The notes beneath the pieces were generated by a model. It saw nothing but the letters and a program-made list of their open reading frames with translations. It ran no database searches and was not told the origin of the DNA. Positions 1 to 8,632 of a DNA stretch of 64,000 bases are shown piece after piece. Within the stretch, counting starts at the first letter, position 1; the number at the start of each line of letters is the position of its first letter. Where the stretch lies: positions 124,001 through 188,000 of the forward strand of contig NZ_CP128187.1 in assembly GCF_035207705.1 (NCBI RefSeq), read 5' to 3'. This DNA is from Maribacter sp. BPC-D8 (GTDB taxonomy: Bacteria > Bacteroidota > Bacteroidia > Flavobacteriales > Flavobacteriaceae). The position numbers and the translations under genes are program-made.

Positions 1-31
1 TACTTTTAAATAGAACAAAAAAGCTAGAAAA

Positions 32-916
32 ATGAAACCACTAAAAAAAGAAGATATTAAGCAAGAGGTATTCGACCTTTATGACGCTTATGCACATAAT
101 AAATTAGAGCGTCGAGACTTTGTTCAGAAACTATCGGTATATGCCGTTGGCGGTCTCACAGTACCTTCGTTGATGAGCTTTTTAATGCCTGATTATAAAA
201 ATACTTTTTTAGTAGCTAAAGATAATCCAGATTTAGATTCGGGTTTTATTACTTATGATTCTTCTAAGGGTGGTGGCGAAATAAAGGCATTGTTTTCAAA
301 ACCAAAATCGGCAGATGGTAAATTGCCAGGTATTGTTGTGGTTCATGAAAATAGAGGCTTGAATCCGTATGTAGAAGATACAGCGCGAAGAGCAGCTTTG
401 GCAGGTTTTGTAACCATTGCTCCAGATGCTTTGAGTCCGTTAGGTGGTTATCCGGGTAATGACGATGAAGGTAGAGAGATGCAGAAAACGCGAGATAGAG
501 ATGAAATGTTAGAAGATTTTATAGCGGCATTTGATTATTTGAAAAATCATGAAAGCTGCAATGGTAAAATAGGAGTTGTAGGTTTTTGTTTCGGAGGATG
601 GATTTCTAACATGATGGCAGTAAAAGTACCAGATTTGGCAGCTGCTGTACCTTTCTATGGTGGTCAGCCAACAGAAGGTATAGAAAATATAAATGCGCCT
701 TTGATGTTTCAGTATGCAGGTTTAGACGAACGTGTAAACGCCGGATGGCCGGCTTATGAAAAGACTTTAAATGAACTTGGTAAAGAGAATGTTGCCTATT
801 TCTACCCAGAGGTAAATCATGGCTTTCATAATACATCTACACCAAGATATGATGAGCCTGCGGCAGAACTAGCTTGGTCACGTACTATTGAGTTTTTTAA
901 AGAAAATTTAGTTTAA
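32..916 (+). CDS. dienelactone hydrolase family protein (alpha/beta hydrolase)
   Basis: 294 residues. The alpha/beta-hydrolase core shows the dienelactone hydrolase nucleophile motif GFCFGG with Cys186, an acid in GLDER (Asp232) and a His in NHGFH (His263), so the Cys-Asp-His triad of the family is complete. Glu106 in HENRGLNPY matches the conserved Glu that interacts with the catalytic Cys in the family. The N-terminus holds a twin-arginine-like stretch RRDFVQKL at residues 27-34 followed by a hydrophobic run. This suggests Tat export or membrane anchoring, although it lies unusually far from the start. The substrate cannot be read from sequence; a hydrolase acting on an ester or lactone is the safe call. 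No gene partner is visible upstream in the window. Confidence 0.85.
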   Translation: MKPLKKEDIKQEVFDLYDAYAHNKLERRDFVQKLSVYAVGGLTVPSLMSFLMPDYKNTFLVAKDNPDLDSGFITYDSSKGGGEIKALFSKPKSADGKLPGIVVVHENRGLNPYVEDTARRAALAGFVTIAPDALSPLGGYPGNDDEGREMQKTRDRDEMLEDFIAAFDYLKNHESCNGKIGVVGFCFGGWISNMMAVKVPDLAAAVPFYGGQPTEGIENINAPLMFQYAGLDERVNAGWPAYEKTLNELGKENVAYFYPEVNHGFHNTSTPRYDEPAAELAWSRTIEFFKENLV

Positions 917-994
917 ATTGCTGATTATCAGTGTTTTTAATTGTTTGTGTGTTGATTATCGCTCTGATTTTGAGCTAGTAATCAATTGCTTTGA

Positions 995-1225
<231 letters not shown>

Positions 1226-1263
1226 GTCAGATTTAAGAAACCATATTTATCAAAAAATATATG

Positions 1264-1292
1264 AACCCTTGATTAATTTCAAGGGTTTTTTT
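1264..1292 (+). terminator. intrinsic terminator
   Basis: Perfect 9-bp stem AACCCTTGA/TCAAGGGTT with a 6-base loop, followed by a run of T. It ends the small membrane protein transcript before the creatininase-family gene. Confidence 0.85.
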
Positions 1293-1317
1293 ATGCTTAA
1301 ATAGTATCTTTAATACT

Positions 1318-2082
1318 ATGATTAGACCTTATGTACTTGCCGAAACGAATTGGGAGCATTTAAAAGAAGAACAAATAGAATTGGCAGTTTTGCCTTGGGG
1401 TGCTACAGAGGCGCATAATTATCATTTGCCATACGGTACAGATAATTATCAAGCGCAAAGTATGGTTGAATCGGCTGCTAAAATAGCATGGAGCAAAGGT
1501 AAGAAGGTGATTGTTCTACCAACCATTCCTTATGGTGTAAACACAGGTCAGAGTGACATTTATTTAGATATGAACTTAAATCCGTCAACGCAATTGGCTA
1601 TTCTTAAAGATTTGGTGACAGTATTAAATAGGCAAGGCATTAAAAAGTTATTGCTTTTTAATGGTCATGGTGGTAATAATTTTAAACCTATTGTAAGAGA
1701 GTTGGGCTTGTTGTTTCCTGAGATGTTTATAAGCTTTTGCTTTTTTCCGCCAATGCTAGATAAATCTAAATATTTTCAAGAAAAAGGTGATCATGCCGAT
1801 GAAATGGAAACAAGTTTGATGCTTTATTTAAGACCCGATTTAGTTCAGCCAAAAGAGAAATGGGGTAGTGGTAGTGCTAAGTCATTCAAAATAGAAGCAT
1901 TTAATGAAGGTTGGGCTTGGGCAGAAAGACAATGGTCTAAGGTGAGTAGCGATACCGGTATTGGTAATCCGGAGTTTGCTACTGCAGAAAAAGGAGAACG
2001 TTTTTTTAATGACGTTTGCCAAAAATTAAATGATTTGTTTTGTTCCCTTTGCGACGCCGACTTAAAAGATTTATATCATTAA
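1318..2082 (+). CDS. creatininase family protein
   Basis: 254 residues, full length for the creatininase/amidohydrolase family. Metal-binding motifs are visible: GATEAHNYHLPYGTDNY near residues 28-44, FNGHGGNN near residue 115 and DHADEMETSL near residue 158. The family includes creatinine amidohydrolase and the formamide hydrolases of riboflavin/F420 and mycofactocin pathways; no neighbour points to any of these, so the substrate is open. A near-consensus -7 element (TATCTTTA, 1305-1312) sits only 5 bases before the ATG, so the mRNA may be almost leaderless. The stop codon overlaps the stop of the convergent gene within one TTAA. Confidence 0.85.
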   Translation: MIRPYVLAETNWEHLKEEQIELAVLPWGATEAHNYHLPYGTDNYQAQSMVESAAKIAWSKGKKVIVLPTIPYGVNTGQSDIYLDMNLNPSTQLAILKDLVTVLNRQGIKKLLLFNGHGGNNFKPIVRELGLLFPEMFISFCFFPPMLDKSKYFQEKGDHADEMETSLMLYLRPDLVQPKEKWGSGSAKSFKIEAFNEGWAWAERQWSKVSSDTGIGNPEFATAEKGERFFNDVCQKLNDLFCSLCDADLKDLYH

Positions 2083-2549
2083 TTTTTAATGGCTACTAAT
2101 TTATTTGAAGATGATGCTAGAGATGCTTTTCTTCTTAGATTAATATCCAAATCAATTTTCAAGGATACTAAAGCACTTAAAATAATGATATTTTTAAAAA
2201 TGTACTGTCCTGCTAGGGTGAATACTAATTCGCCTTTGCCAAAAATTTCTTCAGGTAATAAGAATAGTGGGCTAAATGTAAATAGTATATGAATTATAGC
2301 GATACCAATAAATAATCTAGGTTTCCAGTTTGCTATAAGAAAGATGCCTATCAAAGTTTCTCCTATTGCTAATGAGATTAAGGCTATCTGCGAGGGTAAA
2401 ATTCCTAAAGTTAAAATACTAATTGTGTCAGTGGCTAGATCTTCGGCCGGACTCAAGTGTGGAATAAATTTTATAAAGCCAAAAATTAGATACACAACAC
2501 CGATAGAAATACGAAGAATATTGGTCTTTATCTTTTCTAATCTTTTCAT
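2079..2549 (-). CDS. DoxX-like integral membrane protein
   Basis: 156 residues with about four hydrophobic helices. The opening segment (ILRISIGVVYLIFGFIKFIPHLSPAEDLA) has the R-x-x-x-G-x-x-x-x-x-x-G-x-x-K-F pattern seen in DoxX-type membrane proteins, and the second helix carries the GETLIGIFLI signature typical of that fold. Function is unknown; relatives are linked to redox and sulfur metabolism, but nothing here confirms that. It converges with the creatininase-family gene, with 4 bp of overlap at the stops. Confidence 0.6.
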   Translation of the reverse strand: MKRLEKIKTNILRISIGVVYLIFGFIKFIPHLSPAEDLATDTISILTLGILPSQIALISLAIGETLIGIFLIANWKPRLFIGIAIIHILFTFSPLFLLPEEIFGKGELVFTLAGQYIFKNIIILSALVSLKIDLDINLRRKASLASSSNKLVAIKN

Positions 2550-2629
2550 CGAATGTTGGTCAATTGTTTACTAATTATTTTAAACCATATAGACACGACA
2601 TCAACTAATATTTAGATAATCGATAATTA

Positions 2630-2881
2630 TCATTTTAGTTCTTTGGTGACTAAATCAATATAAGATTGCATCGCTTTTTTCTTGCTCATGTTCTTGGCTT
2701 GAATCAATGCATTTGCTTTAAACGCATTAATTAAGGGAGTTTTACTGCCAGGGTTGTCAAAATTGTCATTGGCTATTTTGTAATAAGCATACAACTTTAA
2801 AAGTATATCTGCTGGGATCGGTTCGGTAAAGTTATTGACCAAAGCAACGGTTTCCTCAAATTCAATACGTAATTTCTTCAT
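2630..2881 (-). CDS. acyl-CoA-binding protein (ACBP)
   Basis: 83 residues from the ATG at 2881 (a TTG-type start at 2899 would add six residues). The order of motifs follows ACBP: F-E-E at the start, LKLYAYYKIAND in helix 2 (the Y-x-x-x-K acyl-CoA contact region), then an A-x-x-x-A-K-N-M-S-K-K-K-A-M-Q-S-Y-I-D helix matching the K-x-E-A-x-x-x-Y-I signature. ACBP binds medium to long acyl-CoA esters. It is the last gene of the cdsA-psd operon and overlaps the end of psd by about 20 bp, which places it with phospholipid synthesis. ACBP is best known from eukaryotes and is patchy in bacteria. Confidence 0.85.
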   Translation of the reverse strand: MKKLRIEFEETVALVNNFTEPIPADILLKLYAYYKIANDNFDNPGSKTPLINAFKANALIQAKNMSKKKAMQSYIDLVTKELK

Positions 2882-3545
2882 TCTCGTTTGGGTCAACAAA
2901 AGTTGCTATACAAGTCTCTGCACCTTTAACCTTTTGGTTTAGCTTTACATTGATTTGACAATCTAAAGGTAAAAATAAATCAACTCTAGATCCAAATTTT
3001 ATAAACCCTGCATCATCACCTTGTTGTACACTTTCCCCTTTTTCTGCGTAATTAACAATACGTCTAGCTAATGCACCTGCTATTTGTCGATATAAAATTT
3101 CGCCAAATTTTGGAGTCTTTATTACTACAGTAGTTCTTTCGTTTTCTTCACTAGATTTAGGGTGCCACGCAACTAGAAATTTACCGGGGTGGTATTTAGA
3201 AAAAATAATGCTACCACTAGCTGGGTATCTTGTTACGTGAACATTTACAGGAGACATAAAAATAGAAACCTGTCTTCTCTTTTCTTTAAAGAATTCTTTT
3301 TCAAAAACTTCTTCAATAACAACGACTTTACCATCTACAGGAGACAGAATTTCGTTGAAATCTTTTGCAGCTACTCTTTTAGGGTTTCTGAAAAACTGAA
3401 GAATGATTATCAACAGTATTAAACCCAGTAATTGAATGGTCAGTTTTAACCAAGATATATCAATGAAGAAATGAGCTAAGAGTACGCTGATTCCAACTAA
3501 ACAAAAAGAAAACAATATAATTTTTTGTCCCTCTTTATGAAACAT
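2862..3545 (-). CDS. psd: phosphatidylserine decarboxylase (short form)
   Basis: 227 residues. The N-terminus has two membrane segments (residues about 10-50). The core has LSPVDGKVV, the MSPVNVHVTRYP block and the FGSRVD motif near residue 193, where the enzyme is expected to cleave itself between Gly and Ser to form the pyruvoyl group. Length and the GSRVD version of the motif fit the short decarboxylases of Bacteroidota rather than the longer E. coli-type enzyme (LGST). It makes phosphatidylethanolamine at the inner membrane. Its start overlaps the 3' end of cdsA by 11 bp, so the two are co-transcribed and probably translationally linked. Confidence 0.9.
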   Translation of the reverse strand: MFHKEGQKIILFSFCLVGISVLLAHFFIDISWLKLTIQLLGLILLIIILQFFRNPKRVAAKDFNEILSPVDGKVVVIEEVFEKEFFKEKRRQVSIFMSPVNVHVTRYPASGSIIFSKYHPGKFLVAWHPKSSEENERTTVVIKTPKFGEILYRQIAGALARRIVNYAEKGESVQQGDDAGFIKFGSRVDLFLPLDCQINVKLNQKVKGAETCIATFVDPNENEEITY

Positions 3546-4338
3546 AACTAAATATATTTAAGGTTAAATAAGCAAATGGAGCTGCAAAGACCAAACTATC
3601 TAAGCGATCTAACATGCCACCATGGCCTGGTAATATAGCGCCACTGTCTTTGACACCAGCTGCTCTTTTTAATTTCGATTCTATTAAATCGCCCAAACTA
3701 CCGGCAACAACAATAACAGTTGCAAGAATCATCCATTGAATTGGGCTAATTAAAGCTTCAAAGGTAGCCATTAAATATGCGGCTATAAGTGCAAATATAA
3801 AGCCTCCTAAGGTACCTTCAATGGTTTTCTTAGGGGAAACTGAAGGAAATAATTTTGTTCTGCCTATGCTCTTACCTACCAAATAGGCAAATGAATCATT
3901 TACCCATATCAGAATAAAGATACCCATGATTAACAATTTGGCAAAGGCATCATTCTTGTAAGGTATCATTGTTAGAAAGATGCATCCACCGCCTATATAG
4001 AATAGTCCGACTATAAACTTCATCGGAGTATTGAATTTAATCGGTTTTTTAGTGAAAAGGTTGATCAAAAGGTAGATGTCAACAACTATGGTAATCACCA
4101 TTAAAATATTGATGAGTTGTTGGTCTTTCACCAAATAAATAAAAGCCCACCATAATGCCAAATACGCAGCAAAAATGTGATAGCCTTTTAAGTGTACCAA
4201 TTTTTTATACTCGTATAAACAAGCCAAACCAAAGGTCATGAATAAAAAATCGAAAGCATCAGAACTTAAAAAGACTGCTGACAATAATAATATAATGTAG
4301 ACAGCCCCCGTTAGTGACCTTCTTAAAATTTCTTTCAT
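3535..4338 (-). CDS. cdsA: phosphatidate cytidylyltransferase (CDP-diacylglycerol synthase)
   Basis: 267 residues from the ATG at 4338, which leaves one base to the stop of the preceding gene; a longer start at 4389 would lie inside that gene. Multiple hydrophobic helices cover most of the protein. The C-terminal signature SKLKRAAGVKDSG...PGHGGMLDRLDS is the CdsA family pattern (S-x-x-K-R-x4-K-D ... H-G-G-x-x-D-R-x-D). The enzyme makes CDP-diacylglycerol from phosphatidate and CTP, the precursor for the product of the following psd gene. Confidence 0.93.
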   Translation of the reverse strand: MKEILRRSLTGAVYIILLLSAVFLSSDAFDFLFMTFGLACLYEYKKLVHLKGYHIFAAYLALWWAFIYLVKDQQLINILMVITIVVDIYLLINLFTKKPIKFNTPMKFIVGLFYIGGGCIFLTMIPYKNDAFAKLLIMGIFILIWVNDSFAYLVGKSIGRTKLFPSVSPKKTIEGTLGGFIFALIAAYLMATFEALISPIQWMILATVIVVAGSLGDLIESKLKRAAGVKDSGAILPGHGGMLDRLDSLVFAAPFAYLTLNIFSYVS

Positions 4339-4339
4339 A

Positions 4340-4951
4340 CTATAAATCTTCCAGAAGTAAAAGATAAAGATTTTTAGTACTACTACCATATGTTAGAAAA
4401 TCATCTGAATTTTCTTCGGTAGCTTTAAAGTGTTTTAATGTAGTGATATTGGCCGGTATTTTTTGACCATATTTTTTCTTGATGGTCTTTAGACCTTCAC
4501 CTATAGACTCTACCAGTTGGCTGGTTGTAGCGAAAACTACAACGTTGCTTGGTAGCTCATTTACTTTTTTCTCGTGTAGTTGATTAGAACATACAAGAAT
4601 ACTTCCATTTTGAGCGATAAGATGCTCGCAGGTAGTAAAAAAGACTTCACTATCACGAGATTTATTAGTAAAAGTGATAGGCTCATTTGAAAATTTTTGG
4701 GCTAGCCTTTCATTGAGAACAAAGAAAGGCTCACTCTCCCAATTATTTTCTGTAACAATATTTTGAATTGCTCTTGAAACTTCTACATCAGAATCACAGT
4801 AAATAAACTTACCGCCATTTTGCTTAAAATGGATAGTAAATTTTTCATCAACAGGAATATTTAAATCAGGCATATGGTCGCCACGCGTTTCCGCAGTTTC
4901 TTTCGAAACTTTCTTCTTACCACCACCAAATAAAATATCTAAAAACCCCAT
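4340..4951 (-). CDS. LUD (LutC/YkgG-type) domain protein
   Basis: 203 residues. After a Gly/Lys-rich N-terminus (FGGGKKK), the region from about residue 35 to the end resembles the LUD fold of lactate-utilisation protein C: a Ser-containing switch around TCEHLIAQNGSILVCSNQ and a C-terminal TTLKHFKATEENSDDFLTYGSS. LutC proteins work with LutA and LutB in lactate oxidation, but neither is nearby. The fixed position between ftsH and cdsA suggests a different, membrane-related or housekeeping role. Function is not established. Confidence 0.65.
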   Translation of the reverse strand: MGFLDILFGGGKKKVSKETAETRGDHMPDLNIPVDEKFTIHFKQNGGKFIYCDSDVEVSRAIQNIVTENNWESEPFFVLNERLAQKFSNEPITFTNKSRDSEVFFTTCEHLIAQNGSILVCSNQLHEKKVNELPSNVVVFATTSQLVESIGEGLKTIKKKYGQKIPANITTLKHFKATEENSDDFLTYGSSTKNLYLLLLEDL

Positions 4952-4992
4952 TTACGTTGTTGAAATAATTGCTAAACTAAAGTACAGCAATT

Positions 4993-7029
4993 TTATTTAT
5001 TCTCTGTAATTTCTTCCTCTTCCGTTTTTGAATCTGAATCTGAATCTGAATCTGAGTCAGCGTCTGAATCTTTTAACTTTTCAAGATTTTTTTTATTTTC
5101 TAAGGCTAGAATATCTTTTTCAAAATTTCTTACACCAAATATTTTTTCTAAATCTTCTTTAAAGATAACTTCTTTCTCTAATAATCGTTCAGCCAAAGTC
5201 GTTAATTTGTCCTTATTGTCTGTAAGTACTTTAATCGCTCTTTGGTACTGCTCTTCTATTATTTTAGATATTTCAGCATCTATTTTTCGAGCGGTATCTT
5301 CACTGTAAGGTTTTGAAAAACCATAAGAATCTTGTCCGGCAGAATCATAATAAGTTATGTTTCCTATTTCATCATTAAGACCATAGATAGTTACCATGGC
5401 TCTAGCTTGTTTAGTAACTTTTTCTAAATCACTTAATGCGCCAGTAGATATTTTATTAAAAATAACTTTCTCTGCAGCTCTACCGCCCATTGTTGCACAC
5501 ATTTCGTCCAACATTTGTTCTGGTCTAACTATTAAACGCTCTTCTGGTAGATACCATGCGGCACCTAAAGATTGTCCTCTTGGTACTATGGTCACTTTTA
5601 CTAAAGGAGCGGCATGCTCTAACATCCAACTAGTGGTTGCATGACCAGCCTCATGATAAGCTATAGTTTCTTTTTCACCAGGAGTAATAATTTTATTTTT
5701 CTTCTCTAGACCACCAACGATTCTGTCAACAGCATCTAAGAAATCTTGTTTAGAAACAGCTTTCTTCTCTTTTCTAGCAGCTATTAAAGCAGCCTCATTA
5801 CAAACATTAGCTATGTCTGCACCAGAGAAACCAGGAGTTTGTCTTGCTAAAAATTCAGTATCTAAAGTTTCTGCTGTTTTAATAGGTCTTAGGTGTACTT
5901 CAAAAATTTCTTTACGCTCACGTATGTCTGGTAAATCAACATATATCTGTCTATCAAATCTACCAGCACGCATTAAAGCCTTATCCAATACATCTGCACG
6001 GTTGGTTGCTGCAAGTACAATAACATTTGTATTTGTACCGAAACCATCCATCTCAGTTAATAATTGGTTCAATGTATTTTCACGCTCATCGTTAGAACCG
6101 GTAAAGTTATTTTTACCTCTAGCTCTACCAATAGCATCAATCTCATCAATAAAGATAATTGCTGGCGATTTGTCTTTTGCTTGTTTGAAAAGGTCACGTA
6201 CTCTAGAAGCACCAACACCTACGAACATTTCAACGAAATCTGAACCTGAAAGAGAAAAGAAAGGCACTTTAGCTTCACCTGCAACGGCTTTTGCTAAAAG
6301 AGTTTTACCTGTTCCTGGAGGACCTACTAATAAAGCACCTTTAGGAATTTTACCACCTAATGACGTGTATTTGTCTGGGTTTCTTAAGAAATCTACAATC
6401 TCTTCAACTTCTTCTTTTGCACCTTCTAGACCGGCAACATCTTTAAAAGACGTTCTTGTATCTGTTTTTTCGTCAAATAACTTGGCTTTAGACTTACCAA
6501 TATTAAATATTTGACCTCCAGCACCGCCGCCGCCGCCGCCAGACATTCTACGCATTAAATATATCCATATACCAATGATTAATACAAATGGTAATAAGGA
6601 TAGCAAGAAATCTAAAATGGCTGTAGATTCTTTACCAAATTCAATAATCGTATCTAAATTATTTTCTTTTTTGATTTCAGTTATTTCATTTTGAAATATT
6701 TGAAGATCACCATAGTCTAAAGTATACTGTGGTAAATTACCTGAAGATGGAAGAAATGATTTTTCATTCAAATCTTTATGTACATCTTTAGCAATAGCTT
6801 CATCTTTTAAAAAGACCTTTGCTTGATTGGTGTTTGTAATAATTAGAATCTTCTTTACATCACCATTTCTTAAGTACTGTTGTAATTCTGAAGTAGTCGT
6901 TTTATTGGTGTTAGCTAAATCATCACTATTGAATAGTTGAAATCCAATTAGTAAGACTGCTACTAATCCATAAATCCACCAAGAGCTAAATTTTGGTTTT
7001 TTCGGATTTGTTTTGTTTTCTTTTGCCAT
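4993..7029 (-). CDS. ftsH: ATP-dependent zinc metalloprotease FtsH
   Basis: 678 residues, full length. Two membrane segments (about 16-31 and 139-158) flank the extracytoplasmic domain, followed by a Gly run (164-172), the AAA+ module with Walker A GPPGTGKT (236-243), Walker B IIFIDEID (291-298) and the second region of homology, and the zinc site HEAGH (459-463). It degrades unassembled membrane proteins and some cytosolic regulators at the inner membrane. The C-terminus ends in an acidic Asp-Ser tail encoded by a hexanucleotide repeat. The gene sits 12 bases after rsfS. Confidence 0.97.
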   Translation of the reverse strand: MAKENKTNPKKPKFSSWWIYGLVAVLLIGFQLFNSDDLANTNKTTTSELQQYLRNGDVKKILIITNTNQAKVFLKDEAIAKDVHKDLNEKSFLPSSGNLPQYTLDYGDLQIFQNEITEIKKENNLDTIIEFGKESTAILDFLLSLLPFVLIIGIWIYLMRRMSGGGGGGAGGQIFNIGKSKAKLFDEKTDTRTSFKDVAGLEGAKEEVEEIVDFLRNPDKYTSLGGKIPKGALLVGPPGTGKTLLAKAVAGEAKVPFFSLSGSDFVEMFVGVGASRVRDLFKQAKDKSPAIIFIDEIDAIGRARGKNNFTGSNDERENTLNQLLTEMDGFGTNTNVIVLAATNRADVLDKALMRAGRFDRQIYVDLPDIRERKEIFEVHLRPIKTAETLDTEFLARQTPGFSGADIANVCNEAALIAARKEKKAVSKQDFLDAVDRIVGGLEKKNKIITPGEKETIAYHEAGHATTSWMLEHAAPLVKVTIVPRGQSLGAAWYLPEERLIVRPEQMLDEMCATMGGRAAEKVIFNKISTGALSDLEKVTKQARAMVTIYGLNDEIGNITYYDSAGQDSYGFSKPYSEDTARKIDAEISKIIEEQYQRAIKVLTDNKDKLTTLAERLLEKEVIFKEDLEKIFGVRNFEKDILALENKKNLEKLKDSDADSDSDSDSDSKTEEEEITENK
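5030..5071 (-). repeat. hexanucleotide repeat encoding the FtsH Asp-Ser tail
   Basis: On the plus strand GAATCT is repeated four times perfectly (5030-5053), followed by two degenerate units and one more perfect unit. Read on the minus strand it encodes alternating Asp-Ser near the FtsH C-terminus. Gain or loss of a unit keeps the frame, so the tail can vary in length without breaking the enzyme. Confidence 0.8.
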
Positions 7030-7041
7030 TTTAATTTTTTA

Positions 7042-7416
7042 TTAGTTTACGCTACTTTCTATGGTTGTGAATTTTGCATCTCCCCATAAACCTTCTATGT
7101 CATAAAAATCTCGTACTTGCTTTTGGAATACATGAACAACTACATTAACGTAGTCCATTAATACCCATTCGGCATTGTCTTCGCCTTCTACGTGCCAAGG
7201 TTTATCTTGAATCGCTTTACTTACTGTTTTTTGGATTGAACCTACAATAGCATTTACATGCGTATTTGAAGTACCGTTACAAATTATGAAGTAATCACAA
7301 ACGGTATTCTCAATTTCTCTTAAATCTAGTAGGTTAATGTTATGACCTTTTACTTCGTCAATTCCCTGAATTATTAATGCAATTAACTCATCTTGGCTAG
7401 TTTTACTTTCCTGCAT
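7042..7416 (-). CDS. rsfS: ribosomal silencing factor RsfS
   Basis: 124 residues, the usual size. Family landmarks are the CDYFIICNGTSNTHVNAI stretch (residues about 39-56), the KPWHVEG-x-x-x-A-x-WVLMDYVNVVVHVF block and a YDIEGLWGDAK end. RsfS binds ribosomal protein uL14 and blocks subunit joining during starvation. It is the first gene of the operon leading to ftsH and cdsA, and starts 94 bases from the divergent birA. Confidence 0.95.
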   Translation of the reverse strand: MQESKTSQDELIALIIQGIDEVKGHNINLLDLREIENTVCDYFIICNGTSNTHVNAIVGSIQKTVSKAIQDKPWHVEGEDNAEWVLMDYVNVVVHVFQKQVRDFYDIEGLWGDAKFTTIESSVN

Positions 7417-7435
7417 TCAAAAATTTTAGTTTTTA

Positions 7436-7443
7436 CAAAGTTA
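7436..7443 (-). promoter_or_regulatory. -7 promoter element for rsfS-ftsH operon
   Basis: On the minus strand the bases read TAACTTTG, matching TAnnTTTG, 19 bases before the rsfS ATG. No good -33 TTG lies at the expected distance, so this is a moderate call. Confidence 0.5.
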
Positions 7444-7509
7444 TTATTTTTTTGTTCTTTTATGACTAGTTTTTAACAATAGATTATAGAATCACAATAA
7501 GAACAGTAA

Positions 7510-8241
7510 ATGCAAATAATCAAACTTGATGCCACGCAATCTACAAACACCTATTTAAAGGAGTTGTCATTTGAAAAAGAATTGGAAGATTTTACTATAA
7601 TTACCACTAGAGATCAAACCTCGGGCAGGGGTCAAATGAATGCAAAATGGGAGTCTGAACCGGGTAAAAACCTAGCTTTCAGTATATTGAAGAATAATAT
7701 TGATGTGCCTATTAAAGAGGTTTTTTTGGTAAGTGTTTGTATGTCTCTTGCGATAATAGATGGTTTAAAACGTTTAGGAATACCTGATTTGAGTATAAAA
7801 TGGCCTAACGACATTCTGTCAGGTAATAATAAAATAGGAGGTATTCTTATTGAAAATATTTTATCTGGCTCTAAAATAAAACGAAGTATAGTTGGTTTTG
7901 GCTTGAATGTGAATCAAGAAGTGTTCGAAAAAGCTCCAAATGCGTCTTCATTAAAAAATATTGTGGGTACTGAATTTGATCTTGATTCGGTATTTTATTC
8001 TTTAATAGAACAATTGCATAGCTATTTAAATAAGCCAATACAATCTCTAGAGAATGAATTGTACGCTCAATATCATTCTCAATTATTTAAAATAGGGGAG
8101 AAGAGTACTTTTAAGAACCAACATGATACACTATTTACAGGAACAATAGAAAAAGTCTCTAGTAGCGGTAAGCTAATAGTGAAACATGAAAATGGTGATT
8201 ATCAAGAGTACGGGTTAAAAGAAATACAGCTGTTGTATTAA
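7510..8241 (+). CDS. birA: biotin--[acetyl-CoA-carboxylase] ligase
   Basis: 243 residues. Biotin protein ligase motifs are present: STNTYLKEL, TSGRGQMNAKWESEPGKNLAFS (the biotinyl-AMP loop, normally GRGRxGxxWxS), KWPNDI and KIGGILIEN. There is no N-terminal DNA-binding domain, so this is the mono-functional form that biotinylates carboxylase carrier domains but does not itself repress transcription. It is divergent from rsfS and converges with the SRPBCC gene, sharing a TTAA at the two stops. Confidence 0.93.
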   Translation: MQIIKLDATQSTNTYLKELSFEKELEDFTIITTRDQTSGRGQMNAKWESEPGKNLAFSILKNNIDVPIKEVFLVSVCMSLAIIDGLKRLGIPDLSIKWPNDILSGNNKIGGILIENILSGSKIKRSIVGFGLNVNQEVFEKAPNASSLKNIVGTEFDLDSVFYSLIEQLHSYLNKPIQSLENELYAQYHSQLFKIGEKSTFKNQHDTLFTGTIEKVSSSGKLIVKHENGDYQEYGLKEIQLLY

Positions 8242-8630
8242 ACTGCACCCAAATTCGTTGATAGTGTATTTATAAAATTCGTGATAGGTTTTTTTATCAT
8301 CATTGCCATCATAGCATTGAATTCGCCATTAAAACTTAAAACAACCTCACTTTTGCCGCTTTCTATTTCAATAATATCTGCAGTTAACGTAAAAGGTAAT
8401 TTTTCACTGGCAGCACCTAAAACAATTTGACTAAAAGGTGTCTGTTCTTTTTTCTCCAAAACAATTTCTGGCATTCCTTTTAAAGCAAAAAGAAATCTAT
8501 TCTCGTTCAAAACTTCAAATTTGTCAATGTTCTCTGGCATTAACTGTCTAAAATTAGGCAGGTCATTCAAAAAGTTGAAAGTATCTTCAGTGCTTTTAGA
8601 TACTTGTGTCTTTGGTGTTTCTATTAACAT
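8238..8630 (-). CDS. SRPBCC family protein
   Basis: 130 residues. The N-terminal motif STEDTFNFLNDLPNFRQLMPENI is typical of the START/Bet v 1-like SRPBCC fold (polyketide-cyclase-like group), with alternating strand patterns and a long C-terminal helix (MMAMMIKKPITNFINTLSTNL). Ligand and function are unknown. It lies two bases downstream of pyrE and is probably co-transcribed. Confidence 0.7.
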   Translation of the reverse strand: MLIETPKTQVSKSTEDTFNFLNDLPNFRQLMPENIDKFEVLNENRFLFALKGMPEIVLEKKEQTPFSQIVLGAASEKLPFTLTADIIEIESGKSEVVLSFNGEFNAMMAMMIKKPITNFINTLSTNLGAV

Positions 8631-8632
8631 AA

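Noticed and set aside
5813..6514. 233-residue ORF antisense to ftsH
   Set aside because: It mirrors the conserved AAA+ region, has no own motif, and its codon pattern is that of a reversed FtsH.
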